This document shows, piece after piece, positions 23,983 to 36,000 of a DNA stretch of 64,000 nucleotides. The translations under genes and the position numbers were made by a program. The notes beneath the pieces are model-generated. The model was not told where the DNA came from. It saw nothing but the letters and a program-made list of their open reading frames with translations, and searched no databases. The first letter of the stretch is position 1, and every line of letters starts with the position of its first letter. The stretch spans positions 1,240,001-1,304,000 of the forward strand of contig CM076849.1 of the NCBI GenBank assembly GCA_039519185.1, read 5' to 3'. The stretch comes from Astragalus membranaceus (taxonomy: Eukaryota > Streptophyta > Magnoliopsida > Fabales > Fabaceae).

Positions 23983-24105
23983 TTCTTCTTCTTCTTCTTC
24001 TTCTTCTTCTTCTTCTTCTTCTTCTTCTTCTTCTTCTTCTTCTTCTTCTTCTTCTTCTTCTTCTTCTTCTTCTTCTTCTTCTTCTTCTTCTTCTTCTTCT
24101 TCTTC
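23983..24105. repeat. (TTC)41 / (GAA)41 microsatellite
   Basis: About 123 bp of nearly perfect TTC trinucleotide. On the minus strand it reads as GAA in frame with the copia RT, giving a run of about 41 glutamates fused to the RT fragment. The right border (CCTGGTCGCGACGCGATA) is unrelated sequence. GAA/TTC tracts of this size can form triplex DNA and tend to be unstable. Confidence 0.97.
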
Positions 24106-24299
24106 CTGGTCGCGACGCGATATTGAACAGAAATCAAATCCCTTCATTTTGCTGCATTTCCGGGCAAGTTTCTGGTTCGCCGAATGATGCCACAACCAAT
24201 TAGAGGTCTTCAAGTCCAATTTAGCTCCAAAAGTGAAGGAATTACTTACAAATGAACTTCCTACTACAATTATCTAAAACTAGACTAAATCCTCAGATA
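24106..24299. repeat. Unassigned LTR-like scrap
   Basis: It starts with TCGCGACGCGATA, a motif that recurs three times inside the solo LTR at 49332 (near 49790-49860). This may be a fragment of the same LTR family, but the rest was not matched. Confidence 0.3.
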
Positions 24300-25295
24300 A
24301 TGACTGTGATACAATGAAAAACCTGCACAATTGGTCCTAAAAATGCATAACTTACATCATATGATTGAGAGTCAACATAGCTAGAGCAGCTGGACCCCAA
24401 GCCCACTGGCCACACAGGGGAAAGTCCGAAATAAGAGTCACCCACTTGACAGGGACAGATGTGTGACTCTTGTCGGCCAAAATGGTGTTGCCCAACAAGT
24501 GTAGCAGATAGCACCGTGCCGTCTGATCAAGATGGCCGCGCTCCATGTTCTGTGTGTGTGCAGCCATCAAGAAAGAAAATCGGAATGCCGGTCCCCTGTT
24601 GAACTGACACTCTGCCCAGCAGGCTGTGTGGTCAATGCCCAGCAGGTCAACTCCAGCCCAAATAGCATCGGCAGTGTCAAATTATGTGGCCGATGCGCCA
24701 ACGGTGTGCCAGTGAGCGGCAAGTGGAGCAACGCGGACACGTCGTCCAACGTTACATCTCCCCCCACGGCATGTGGAATGAGCTGGTCTCAGAATGCCAC
24801 ATCTCCACAAAAGCTGATATGAGCTCGTGGTTGATGTTGCCGAGAGGTGTGATGTCCAGCTCAAACAGATGGGCCTACTGCAACCATCCTGCTATATGTG
24901 GGTGGTGTTGTTGAGGTCTCATCTTCAGTATCTTCCCCCATGAGAAGCAACTTTAATCTTACCCCGGTCTTGTAAAAAAATAAAAAGTAATTAATAAATT
25001 ATTAAAAGTAATTATTTGTTAAAAAATAAACAAATTATTAAAAGTATTACCTGTCCCGTCTGTAGTAGTCTAGGACGCAGTGGACATGCAACCAGTGTAA
25101 CAAAACCTGCTCAGCAGCCTCATCATCATGCTGAGCAACCCCAGCCTCAGCCTGGTCATCTACATGCATGGCGTCTGGCTCAGCCCCCTGTCTAGTCCTC
25201 AATCGGAACCTACTCCTACTGTCAGAAGGACTCTGCTCATCTCCTCCCGCTCCTGAATGCTCGCCTCGCTCTATGTTTTCTGTTCTGGTTGCCAC
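24300..25295 (-). pseudogene. Plant mobile domain (PMD/MAIN-like) protein, decayed
   Basis: The minus strand starts at the ATG 25295 with an 82-aa exon (donor near 25050). Downstream pieces in shifting frames fit the PMD (aminotransferase-like plant mobile domain): FVEMWHSETSSFH, GGDVTLDDVSALLHLPLTG, RCYLLHLLGNTILADKS and WAWGPAALAMLTLNHMM. PMD sequences occur in MAIN/MAIL nuclear proteins and are very common inside plant transposons. Several frame changes and in-frame stops (for example near 24870) separate the blocks. A transposon-borne copy is more likely than a cellular MAIN gene. Confidence 0.7.
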
Positions 25296-25351
25296 TAAAA
25301 AAGCAAAAAAAACTAATTAAAACGAAATTTCAAAACAAAAAAAAAACATTT

Positions 25352-25440
25352 CGGAAATACCATTTTTTGAGTTTGGCTTCCGGAACGGAATTCCCTGGAA
25401 TTTAACCTTCCGGAAATACCTCAAAAAATGGTATTTCCTG
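25352..25440. repeat. Perfect 19-bp inverted repeat next to the PMD pseudogene
   Basis: GGAAATACCATTTTTTGAG (25353-25371) and its complement (25420-25438) are separated by about 48 bp that include further CCGGAA motifs. It lies just upstream of the PMD start and could be a subterminal palindrome of the carrying element. Confidence 0.8.
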
Positions 25441-26314
25441 AAATCTTTCCAGAAATACGTCTATTCCGGGATGTTTAGGGAAAAAAACTTATTTTTTCCG
25501 AAAATATGATGGAATGAGAAATGATTTCGTTTTTTAACAATTTTTTAGGGGTATTTTGGTCCATTTGATCAATTTGGGGGTATGGGGTACGATGGGGTAA
25601 AAAAAACAGCCCTCATATACGACTTTTATTTTTTATTACTAATAAAAAAGAAAAACAAAGTAAAGTCTCCAAATAAAAAAGTACAAGTTATAAATATAAA
25701 AAAACAAAAGTCGCCAATGTGATTGTGAAGTACTACTATTTATGACAAGCTAGTATGCAATTTTGAAATATAGAAACCAAATTCTTATAGCTTTCGGTCT
25801 CTCCCTCTTATTACACTATTCACCGAATTCCTCATCATCACCTACCTCTTCTTAGTCTCTGACTTATTTCTTTCTTCCTTCCAACAAAAAGCCGTTCTAA
25901 GCAGACAAAAGAAAGAGTAGTTGCATGTCAATTTGTTACATATCTTGGTCACAAAGAAACAACTCTTGCAACTCGATTTCTGTTTCTTAACCGCAACCTT
26001 ATGTTGATTTATCGGCAAGAAGAGTTTGCGGAAGTTAAAAAGATGGAATAATAAATATAGACCAAGAAGAAGAAAACGTTTGGCTCTGTAAGTGTCTTTC
26101 CTTATTCTTTGTGGATTAGGCCACCGTTTTGTTTTTCAATTTCAAACCAATCGATTAAGAATTAAGAATAAAAAAGGATAACGTAGGTTGTGGTTCGCTA
26201 ATCATGGACTATGTTGTATGTTCCAGTTTATTCGTGTTCTCTTTTTTAATATTCATATTAATAATAATTTATGTTGTTTAAACTAAACAGGGGTCCAATC
26301 AGGCATATCCTCCT
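25441..26314 (+). promoter_or_regulatory. Promoter and leader region of the small membrane protein gene
   Basis: The PMD-associated sequence ends near 25615. Downstream lie a CT-rich leader-like stretch (25800-25900), then CTCTGTAAGTG near 26084, a good donor, and TAAACAG at 26284-26290, a good acceptor. I infer a 5'UTR intron of about 200 bp whose acceptor precedes the ATG at 26315. No TATA box was assigned. Confidence 0.45.
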
Positions 26315-28014
26315 ATGTTGTGTTGTGTCCCATTCGATACGCAATCCTCAACAACATATACTGCTCCGTTTTCTCATGATTATTATGATGGAGGAAATTC
26401 CAAAGTTGGTGAGAATTCTTTTTTTCCTTATTTTTCGATTTTTTTCCCAGTTATAAATATGAATGTGTCTTTGGTATTTGCAGGATTCGGCATGTTGTTC
26501 AAATTCTGGATGTGGAGTGGCTTTGGAATCGGAAGAGAAGAGCATGAAGACATTTCAATACACAACCGATAAAGCCGATAGCTTTGTGATTGATATGGAT
26601 TCCTTCTCCTCCGGTGTTAACAAAGATAATACCACCAATGCCAATTCAAGAATTACGGTCTCTCTCTCTCTCTCTCTCTCTCTAATTAATAATTCATAGT
26701 TTTGCTTTTAAATTTATTAATATTATTATTATTATTATTCCCGTCCGAGAAAATACAGAGGAGCCTTTCTAGGAAAGGGTCTCAGCGTGGGGGCGAGAGG
26801 AAGATAAATGGCAATGCAACACTTCATGTTCATGATAAGGATGTCATCCCTCCTATTATATGCTCACCTAAAGGTATCAATGCCTCTTTTTAATTAATAA
26901 TAATATATATATATTGCGTAAACTGAATGATTCCATTACTTTGAATTAGTACCAATGCCTCTTTCAATTGACATGTATGTATTCATTCATATGTAGGACA
27001 GAGGTGATAAATTAAAAATGTAACCTCCACGCTTTAGCTTATCTTATGTCCATTAATGGTTCTATTAAATATATTTCATTACCAACCTGAATATGTGCAA
27101 AGAGAAGGTGGGTGTCCCTGATTGTGAGGTCTCACCATTGCTTGCTGGATTATGAGTCAAGTTATTATTATTATTAATATAGTACTAAATGTACCCAATG
27201 GATTTGGGCTACCGGTCAGCGGGCTATTGTCCGTAAGGGTCGACTCGGTTTGCCCCCGGGTTCGATTCTCATGAAAAGTATTTTCTTGGGGAGGTGAGAT
27301 GACCAATTGCCGCTTACTCGCCGGGCTGTGAAGATCCCCCTCCACAGTTTTATATTCAAAAAATAATACAGTATAATTGTCATCATCATGATTCCACTAA
27401 ACTATTTGTAAATTTTGAATGACATCCAAACATGATTGTACTCGCACTGTAATAATTCATGACCATGATGCATGGAATTTACTTGGCCCTGGTCCGTGGT
27501 GGTTAGAAATAGAATGAATACAGGCTAGCAGTTTTGTATATATAATAATAATGCCTATTTAAAAAGGGGAAACACATTCCGTGAATCCCTCTCTCACTGT
27601 ACTTTGGCAGGGTGTATTACGCCCGAAAAGCCCGGGGTGATGGCAGTTGGGTCCACGGATCATTCGATCAGCCCGCACATGCACCATCAGATTGGTATCA
27701 TCACAGGTAACAGCACCACCAACACTAACGAAAACAAAGGTATGACCCGCAGAAATAGTTTCAGACGAACTTCTTCGTGGACAGTTGATCCTAAAAGGGT
27801 TCTTCTTTTCTTCGCCACCTTGTAAGATTCGGTTATTACATATATCTAGCTACTGATTCACCTGCTCCAGTACGTACGTACATTGCCATTTTCCTAATTT
27901 AACTGCTTGATTCAATTCTGAAACAGGTCAAGCATGGGAACAATGGTGCTGATATACTTCACATTCATTATCAATAAGCAAAATGCAACAGATCATGAAT
28001 ATGGGGGTGGGTGA
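26315..28014 (+). CDS. Unrecognised plant protein with one C-terminal membrane segment, 5 exons
   Basis: Proposed exons are 26315-26404, 26484-26657, 26759-26873, 27611-27821 and 27927-28014: 678 nt, 225 aa plus stop, in one frame. The first ATG after the inferred leader acceptor gives MLCCVPFDTQSS. Cysteine pairs occur at the N terminus and in SACCSNSGCG. A Ser/Arg-rich part (RSLSRKGSQRGGERK) and TRRNSFRRTSSW look like basophilic phosphosites. The C terminus has DPKRVLLFFATL then a hydrophobic segment SSMGTMVLIYFTFII of about 20 residues, and a short acidic tail. This suggests a tail-anchored-like membrane protein, but I do not recognise the family. Two donors are weak (AAA/GTTGGT at 26405 and ACG/GTCTCT at 26658); the frame supports both. 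The third intron contains a SINE-like sequence. Confidence 0.7.
27185..27355 (+). mobile_element. tRNA-related SINE in the third coding intron
   Basis: It shows GGGCTACCGGTCAGCGGG (A-box position), B-box CGGGTTCGATTC (27258-27270), then a non-tRNA body and a short A-rich tail near 27357. Ends and TSD are not resolved. It lies between the exons ending at 26873 and starting at 27611. Confidence 0.55.
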
Positions 28015-28450
28015 TTAGAAGCCCTGACTCCACCCACCCACACTTATCAAGTATCAACTACACAATCAGATAAAAGGAAAAGCTAACCAAATTCTCACAC
28101 CACCTTGATGTCAGAATCAGCTAAAATCTCTTTGACGACTACAACAAGAGATAAATACAAGTCTACCATGACAGACAGATCGAGGGGAAGAAAACTTCAT
28201 TTTTTTTAATATAAAGGGAAGAAAAAGGGGATCACATGGAGGTCATTCGAATGCCTTTATAGTTTCTTTGTTGTGTGATCGTTGGGTTTGGCGGGGATTT
28301 TTTACTCTTTTCGGATCCCTTGTATCTTTCTGTTCTGTGTTGCTCTAACATGCAATCTAGTAGCAAGCGAACCATTTTTATGTGCATGTGACTTTTCATG
28401 TGGAACTTTGGTAGAATTGAAGAGTCGAGAGGGGGATAGAGGGGAAAAGA
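28015..28450. other. 3' flank of the small membrane protein gene
   Basis: Probable 3'UTR and intergenic DNA. A frame on the minus strand (28232-28540) has no recognised domain and runs into the adjacent LTR, so it was not called. Confidence 0.4.
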
Positions 28451-28453
28451 TAC

Positions 28454-31400
28454 TGTTGGAACTTTGGTAGTTCTGAATTGAAAAAGTCTCTCATTGGATA
28501 AAATAAACACTTTAAAAGTGTTTATAAGTGTCGACTTCACACCTCTGGTTAGAGCTTAATGGGTATCCAATTTTGTGAAATGGAGAGAACGTCAGATTCG
28601 TTGAACTGACCAGATACGATGAACTAACCGTTGCACATCTGATAGAGCCATTGTGGTCATCCTTATCCGTTGTTGACTTGCAGCACAAGTTCTTCGTTAT
28701 TATCTGTTGAGGATTTTTCTCCAACAACTTACTTGCGCATCAAGTCCAATTCTCTCCTATAAATAGGACCCTCCCCCACTTCATTCCACACACCACTGGA
28801 CGATAAATCTCTCCTCCAGTTTTCTCTCACCTCCCTCGAGAATTCTCTTCTCTTCTACTTCTTAGAGTGGCTTACGAGCCATATTCAAGAGTGGTCTACG
28901 AATCATATATAGAGTGGTTTTTTAACCAGGTGTATTTCTTGAGCGAAATTTTATTGTGCAGTGATATTTCGTAACAGTTTTGACTGGGCTGTTTTATCCT
29001 GGGTACGTCGTGGTTGATAGCCTGCCTGCACAATTTTGAGCAGTGCCACGAAACGTCTTAAAGAGAGCGACCTAGTCCGCGACTCAACCCAGTAATTTTT
29101 CCGGTAATTGATTTTCTGAAACTCAAAACAACGTTTCAAATTTAGCCATGACTACTGAAGACATTATTGGCTCTGATTCTGCTGTTTCTAACTTCAACAA
29201 ATCGTTTCATTTTCAAGAATGTCAATTAAAACATTGACAACAAAATAAATTTTTATTAAATATGAAAAACGTTGCCAACATTTAAAAGATGACATTCAAG
29301 TGCTCACTGAAACAGCTACTCAGAAAGAAAGAGATAAAATAGCTAAAGAAATATTCCTATAGAAAGAGAATAAGTTTCTCTATACTATTTATCGATAGAA
29401 AGATAATATTTTCTCTATATAATTTATCATTTGAAAGAGAATAATTTTCTCTATACGGTCTTATAGAAAGAGAATTATTATCTCTATATCATAGTTAATT
29501 CTACGGAAAGAGAATAATCATCTCTATAAGAATGAATTTTCTTAATTTGTATTTTTTGTGAAAAGTTCTGGCTAGGAAAGATTTGGTACTTAAGTGTATC
29601 CATTGTGACCCACCTCTCTTTCTTGGAAACCTACTCGAACAAACAATTTTGAAAATTCATATCTTTTTTTGCCGTTAGTGGTTAACGCTAACGATTAATG
29701 ATATTAAATCATAGCATTGCTTTTTAGCAATAACATTATTTTTGAAGTTATACTTTTTACGATATATTGCAATATATAATATTGATTGCAATATAATTTT
29801 CTAGAAAATCTTTCAAAAATTAAAACGGTAATCAGGCTCAAAGGAACAGCAACTTGAATGGGACCCCCCAAATTTCCCATATTCTAAATTTCAACTACCA
29901 CCTAGAAATGACGTTGCTCCTCCATTTAATTGTTTCAATTGCGAGAGACCAGGTCATAAGACACACATGTGTATGAACAGGCCAAGCTCTGCCCCACAGG
30001 CTAACCTGACTGAATAGTAATTTGTTGCTATAATTTCTGAAATCAACATTGTTGGTGAATGCTAAGGTTGGTGGATGGTTACTGACTATGTTTTGAACAT
30101 ATATACACTATTGCTGAAAATAAGAAAAGGATGCTGAGTCTCGTGAAAACTTTCTTTAAACAATAATTAGTGTTTACTTCGTCTATCAGAAGTTTTCTTT
30201 AGACAATTATTTTTTACAGTGTTTGACTTTTACACGTGTTTGACTTTGACTTTGTACACTATACTATTCTTTTCAATAAGAGCTAGATAGCATTTTTCAA
30301 AAGTTATTTTCTTAGATGACTTAAGAAAAAAATTGTGATTTTTGTAGTCAAGCAATAATTTTCAAGACTTCGCATAAATCAGTAAGGAAATCTGAGTATT
30401 AATTTTGACTCACTCAGATATATGCGAATAGATAGAACATTAACCAGAAATGGAAAACGATAGTTTGTTACTTTTATTTATAATTGCTTTGACCACATTG
30501 TAGTATACTTTGTGAAAAATAAAAGTGAAGTGCTTGACATATTCAAAGTTTTCCATTACAGATTTTTGAAAATCAATTAAGTAGAAAGGTTAAAAGTTTT
30601 TATAGCGATTGATCAACAGAGTATGATTCCCATTAATTTTAAGGAATTATACATGAAACGACTGCACCATATTTTTTCTGAAATGAATGGTAAAGCAGAT
30701 AGAAAAATAAAATCTCTATTGAATTGGTTTTTACTATTTTGCTGAATTCTAGCACTTGATCTCTCTTGTGAATTTTTTTGAAAACCGTTGGTTACGTTAT
30801 GAATAGATTCTCTAAATCTAAAGAAATAAAAATTTTCCTTCGGAGATCTTGAAGAAAAGACAACTCATCTTGTCTTATTTTTGAAGTTGGGATTACTTGC
30901 CTTATGTCATAATCCCAAAAAGAGTTAAACTCGCCAATAGAGCCTATGAATGTGTATTCATTGGGTATGCAGTAAATAGCAAAACATACAGGTTTTATGA
31001 CCTTAATGCAAAAGAGATCAGAGAGTCAAATGACGTTGACTTCTATGAAAATAAAATCCCTTTTAAATCAAGAAATAGTGGGGGCACTGAACTAGTCAAG
31101 TTTTTATGCCAAGGAACGTTGAAAACAACGAATAAAGGGAAATAGAACCTCGAAGAGGTAAGAAAGCACAAGTTTCTAAAGAATATGGAACTTATTATAC
31201 GGTCCATAAACTAAAGGAGGATACATATAACATTCAAGAAGCTTGTCTTCATTGGATGCTGATTTGTGGCAAGAAGCCATAAATGATGAGATGGATTCTC
31301 TAGAGTCTAACAAGACATGACACTTAGTGGACTTGCATCCTAGTTGCAAACCAATTTGTTGTAAATGGATTTTGAAAAAGAAACTAAAACCCGATGACAC

Positions 31401-31905
31401 TGTTGATAAATACAAGGCCTGCCTTGTAGCCAAAGGTTTTAGACAAAGAGAGAATATAGATTTCTTCGACACATATTCACCTGTTACTAGAATTACATCC
31501 ATAAGGTTACTAATTTCGCTGACCCTCCCTCACTTCATTCCACACACCACTGGACGATAAATCTCTCCTCCAGTTTTCTCTCCTCTCCCTCGAGAATTCT
31601 CTTATCTTCTACTCGTTAGAGTGGCTTACGAGTCATATTCAATAGTGGTCTACGAATCATATTTAGAGTGGTTTTTTTAACCATATTGAATGATACTTCT
31701 TGAGCGAAATTTCACTGTGCAATGGTATTTTGTAACAGTTTTGACTGGGCTGTTTTATCCTGGGGATGTCGTGGTTGATAGCCTGCCTGCATAATTTTGA
31801 GCAGTGCCACGAAACGTCTTAAAGAGAGCGACCTAGTCCGCGACTCGACCCAGTAATTTTTTCAAAATTGATTTTCTGAAACTCAAAACCAACCGATAGC
31901 CAATA
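28454..31905 (+). mobile_element. Internally deleted, degenerate Ty1/copia element
   Basis: A 5' LTR (about 28454-29128, TATA-like CTATAAATAGG near 28757) and the 3' part of a second LTR (31526-31890) match closely from TTCATTCCACACACCACTGG onward. Between them lie decayed gag with an ATG at 29148, a zinc knuckle C-X2-C-X4-H-X4-C near 29932-29975, an integrase C-terminal piece (30897-31145, RAYECVFIGYAVNSKTYRFY) and the RT start (31327-31524, CKWILKKKL, GFRQRENIDFFDTYSPVTR). Most of integrase and RT is deleted: the RT frame is fused directly to the middle of the 3' LTR. No TSD was found. It is non-functional. Confidence 0.85.
29355..29545. repeat. Tandem GAAAGAGAATAA...TTCTCTATA repeats in decayed gag
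   Basis: About five imperfect copies of a unit near 40-50 bp. Each combines GAAAGAGAATAA with TTTCTCTATA, so every unit is itself partly palindromic. It is inside the deleted copia element. Confidence 0.7.
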
Positions 31906-32067
31906 CTCTCAGAGGTACCTACGGTCTATCATAGTGTTTGCTTTGGTAGTTGACATCGATGCATGGGTGGTCAAAGGCCTTTTTCTTTCTGCAAGAGACA
32001 GTGCACTCCGGCTTACAAGAGTTAAAAGTTAAAATTCAAATGCATTTTTTCATGGGACAAACTTAGA

Positions 32068-32290
32068 TGTTAGTTATAGAGTTTTGGTAGAAGTTATAGA
32101 CTTTTTAGTTATTAGTACAAACAAAGTTTCCTATAACTGCATTAAGGGTAGTTTAGTCCTTTTAGCATGAAGAAATAGATTATTGTATTCCAACTTTGGC
32201 TAATCAGATTGTAGCCCTATGCTATGGGGCTTCTCCATTTCTTCTCCTATCCTCTTTCATTCTCTTCTCTTTGTTTCACCACTTCTAACA
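32068..32290. mobile_element. Possible short copia LTR or TRIM
   Basis: It starts TGTTAG and ends CTAACA, with a pyrimidine-rich 3' part typical of short copia LTRs. The flanking 5-mers (TTAGA and AAATT) do not match, so the call is weak. Confidence 0.35.
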
Positions 32291-32394
32291 AAATTATGCC
32301 TTTTTATTATTGGAAATAGACTATATGTATGAAGCATGTGAACATCATTTATATTTTCATGGGTCCTAGAGGAGGAGTTGCCTTTAATTCTGCC

Positions 32395-32610
32395 TTCAAC
32401 CATAGTAAGAAATCCTTGTTAGGACTTAGCTATTCGCCGCACGTCTTAATCAGTTATTTGACCAACGATTGTATTGTACTATTAATTGGTAGATCTAAAG
32501 GACAATTGGGATTGTGATTATTGCAAGACCAACCTTAGTCTTAATCTTCCCATTGGGTGAATGCTTAATTATTATTAATCAATTGCTCTATAAAAATTAT
32601 TAATTCCTCA
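32395..32610. mobile_element. Fragment of the TGATAA solo-LTR family
   Basis: It resembles the middle of the solo LTRs at 51129 and 56225. Shared features are the run GTTATTTGACCAACGATTGT, then TAATTGGTAGATCTA, GACAATTGGGATTG and ACCTTAGTCTTAATC, in the same order. Ends are missing. Confidence 0.5.
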
Positions 32611-33057
32611 CTAAATTAAACTTAAAAATATCAGAGTAACTATTACACCTTGTTTTTCATAAACACCCCCCCTACTTTCTGAAAGTTTATTTCTGGACCA
32701 CAAAATTTTGGTACTCATTTAGCTCTTCATAAATTTATTTCGGGACAATTTCGCCATCTGATAATAAACTTGCAAAATGGGGATTGTATATAGTTGCTCC
32801 CTATAAATATATCAGGCAATGCAGATCTTGGCCCAGATGGACCAATATGAGTATATGACCCAAATTGGCAGACATACGATTAGAAATCTTCTTTCATTTT
32901 GACCAAAACAAATTGAAATCTTCTCGAATGGTACATTGACATAAACAACTCTCCTTCATTCTCTGTAAAATGATCTCTCAATTTCTAACATTATATAACA
33001 TGACTTTTATGGTGTTGGAATGGAATATACTATACCCACAATCTTGATAATTATGCA
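32611..33057. other. 3' flank of the GA2-oxidase gene
   Basis: AT-rich DNA that should contain the 3'UTR of the minus-strand oxidase. Nothing else was recognised. Confidence 0.4.
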
Positions 33058-36000
33058 CTATATGGTTACTTCACGTGTAAGAAACCTGGGTAGGCCTATT
33101 TTGGAACCTAGCTTCTGAACATCATCACGAACTTGTTGTCTGTATTCTCGAAAGCTAAATTTCCTGTAAACAGATGGCTCTTTACAACTCTCTATCACTG
33201 TTTCATTTGATGGGCAAAAGAAATACGCCACAGAGAATCTTTCTACTCTTGAGTTCGTCACAACTCGATGCTCAACACTCTTATACACCCCATTGCTCCA
33301 TGCCTCCATGATCAGTTCCATGGTTAACAACATACAAAAATAATGGTCTAATGTTATTCAACAAACTAAAATACCAAACTATAAAATAATATACACTACA
33401 AGAAGATTAATTAAGTACCTGGAATAAGTCTCCAATGTTGATTATGAGTGCATCAGGATTTGGTTTAACTGCGACCCATTTCCCATCTTTCACCAATTGT
33501 AAACCTCCAACTTGATCTTGATATAATATGGTGAGGAAGTCACTATCAGTATGTGGCATCAGACCATGAATCTTTAAAGCAATAGGGCATGGAGGATATC
33601 TGTTGAGTCGAAGATAACACGTGTCAGGCAAGCAATTCTCCTTGAAGAAAGTTGACTGGTCACCCATCTTCTCAGCCAGTATATCAGCTAATAGTTGTGC
33701 AAGGTTGGAAACTGTGGTAGCAAATTGTTCAATCGTTGAACTGTAAATGTATATCCATCCATAAAAATCAGTTAGGCTTGGTTTATCACATAATTTGTCT
33801 ATGACTCTATGGAAACTTGCATGATGCTAAAGAATAATAATTTTGAATAGTGTGAACATGAATACTAATATGTAGAGCTGTCAATTTGGCCCACGTGGGC
33901 CAGCCCACCCTAGGCCCACATGGCCCATGGGCCAAAAATCCCATGGGCCAAAAATCCCACCATCCTAAGGCCCCAAGCCCATAAGGCCCATGTGGGCCTA
34001 GCCCCGCCCATAGGCCCTGAATATTTATTTTGCAAAAAATGAGTCACTCAACTTTGATGGCCTAGTTTAGCCCATGGGCACTGAATATTTATTTTGCAAA
34101 TAATGACCCACTCTTGGTGGTGGTGGTGGTGGTGGTGGTGAGTGTGAGATAGTGATGATGGTGGTTGTGGTGAGAGGGAGAAGGAGGTGGTGGTGAGTGA
34201 GGGAGAAGAGGAAGGGGGTGAAAGAATGAAAGTGGATGTGTAAATAGTGGAAAAATAGGTGGTGGTGGTGGTGGTGGTGGTGGTGGTGGTTGGTGAGAGG
34301 AAAAAGGAGGTGGTGGTTGTTGTGTGATGATGGTGAGATGGAAAAGGAGGAGGTGGTGGTGGTGAGAGAGAAAAGAAGGTGGTGGTGAGTCGAAGATGGT
34401 GGTGGTGGTTGTGGTGAAAGGGAAAAGGAGGTTGTGGTGAGAGTGAAAGAGAAGAGGAAGAGGGTGAAAGAATGAAAGTAGATGTGTAAATAGTGGGAAA
34501 ATAGGTGGTGGTGGTAGTGAGAGGAAAATGAAGGTGATGGTGGTGAGAGGGAAAATGAGGTGGTGGTGGTGAGTAGAAGATGGTGGTGGTGGTGGGAGTG
34601 AGAGAGAAGAGGAAGTGGGTGAAAGAATGAAAGTAGAGGTATAAATAGTGGGAAAAGAGGTGGGGTGGTGGTGGCGAGAGGGATAAGGAGGTGGTGGTGG
34701 TAGGAGGGAAAATGAGGTGGTGGTGGTGAGTGGGAGATGGTGGTGGTGGTTGTGGTGAGAGGGAGAAGAATGTGGTGGTAAGAGGGAGGGAGAAGAGGAA
34801 TGGGGGTGAAAGAATGAAAGTAGAGGTGTAAATAGTGGGAAAAAAATGAGAATAAAATTTGGGGGCCAGCCCACAAAGCCCTGGCCCCAACCCACTAAAA
34901 AATTTAAATGTGTGGGCTGGGGCTAAAAAAAGCCCCATTAATAGGGGGCTTCAATTTTATGGGGCTTGATTGGGGGCCAATGGGGCTGGGCTTGGGGGCT
35001 TGGGCCAAATTGACACCTCTACTAATATGACCAGGATTCGCTGCAGTCACATAAGACTGCAATTCCTTAATTTAGCTTAAAATCATGTACTCTCTCTCCA
35101 CATTTTTTCCTGCTAACTATTTGATTGTCAATTTTTTTTTGCTTGAGTGTAGGACCCTGCAGTCAGATCCCCTACAGAGGATCGTAGTCCAAAACTAATA
35201 TATGCATATCTAGTAGGGGTTATAAGGTTAGTTTGGTAGTTAGGGTGAGAGAGTTAGGGAATTGAGTGATAAGGAGAGAGTTCAACACCCACCCACTAAC
35301 ATTTTCAAAAATCAACAAATATCTAACACAACTCACTCTTTCTATCTCTTTCTTCTTATCACATCACTCACTTATTATATCTATCACTTATTTCTCTTCT
35401 ATCTCTATCGTTCTCTCAAGCTGTCTAATATAACATTCGGGTGTCCATCAAAGATTTCCCTTTGAAAAAATCTTAACGTTTGTCTTTCATCAAAAATGAA
35501 AAAGAAAACTAATGTTTGTCATTAAAAAAAAATATATTTGTATATAGTATTGTTTTTATTTAATCATCAATTGATTTTTTTTACAATAATATATCATCAA
35601 TTGATTGATTACTTTACATTTGACACAACTGATTAGCAACATTAATGTGAGATTGTTGTCGGAGTTCTAAAGAATTGTGATGTGGTTTAATTAGTGGTTT
35701 AGCACCCTCATCCCACGAGCTGACTTTTAGGGTTGAGTTAGGTTCAAACACAAATTCTAATATGATATCGAGGTCTATTGTAATCAATTTAGAACTCAAA
35801 TACATTCAGTTCTGTAAATTTAATGCTCTGGATATCCGATCCTCGCGCCTTGAATTAGCTTTTGGGGTTGAGTTGCCCAAATTCTAAAAAATGTTAATAA
35901 AGAAGTTGAAGAAAATCGGACAAGGTAGTTAATTAAATCATTCACATAACATTCTTTTTAATGATAAATTATGTTATTGGGTAATGGGTGAGGATAGAAC

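Noticed and set aside
34048..34938. Three overlapping minus-strand frames of 268-296 aa rich in His, Pro, Ser and Thr
   Set aside because: They arise from a stop-poor GGT/GTGA minisatellite in a hAT element and are open in all three frames. There are no domains and no exon context.
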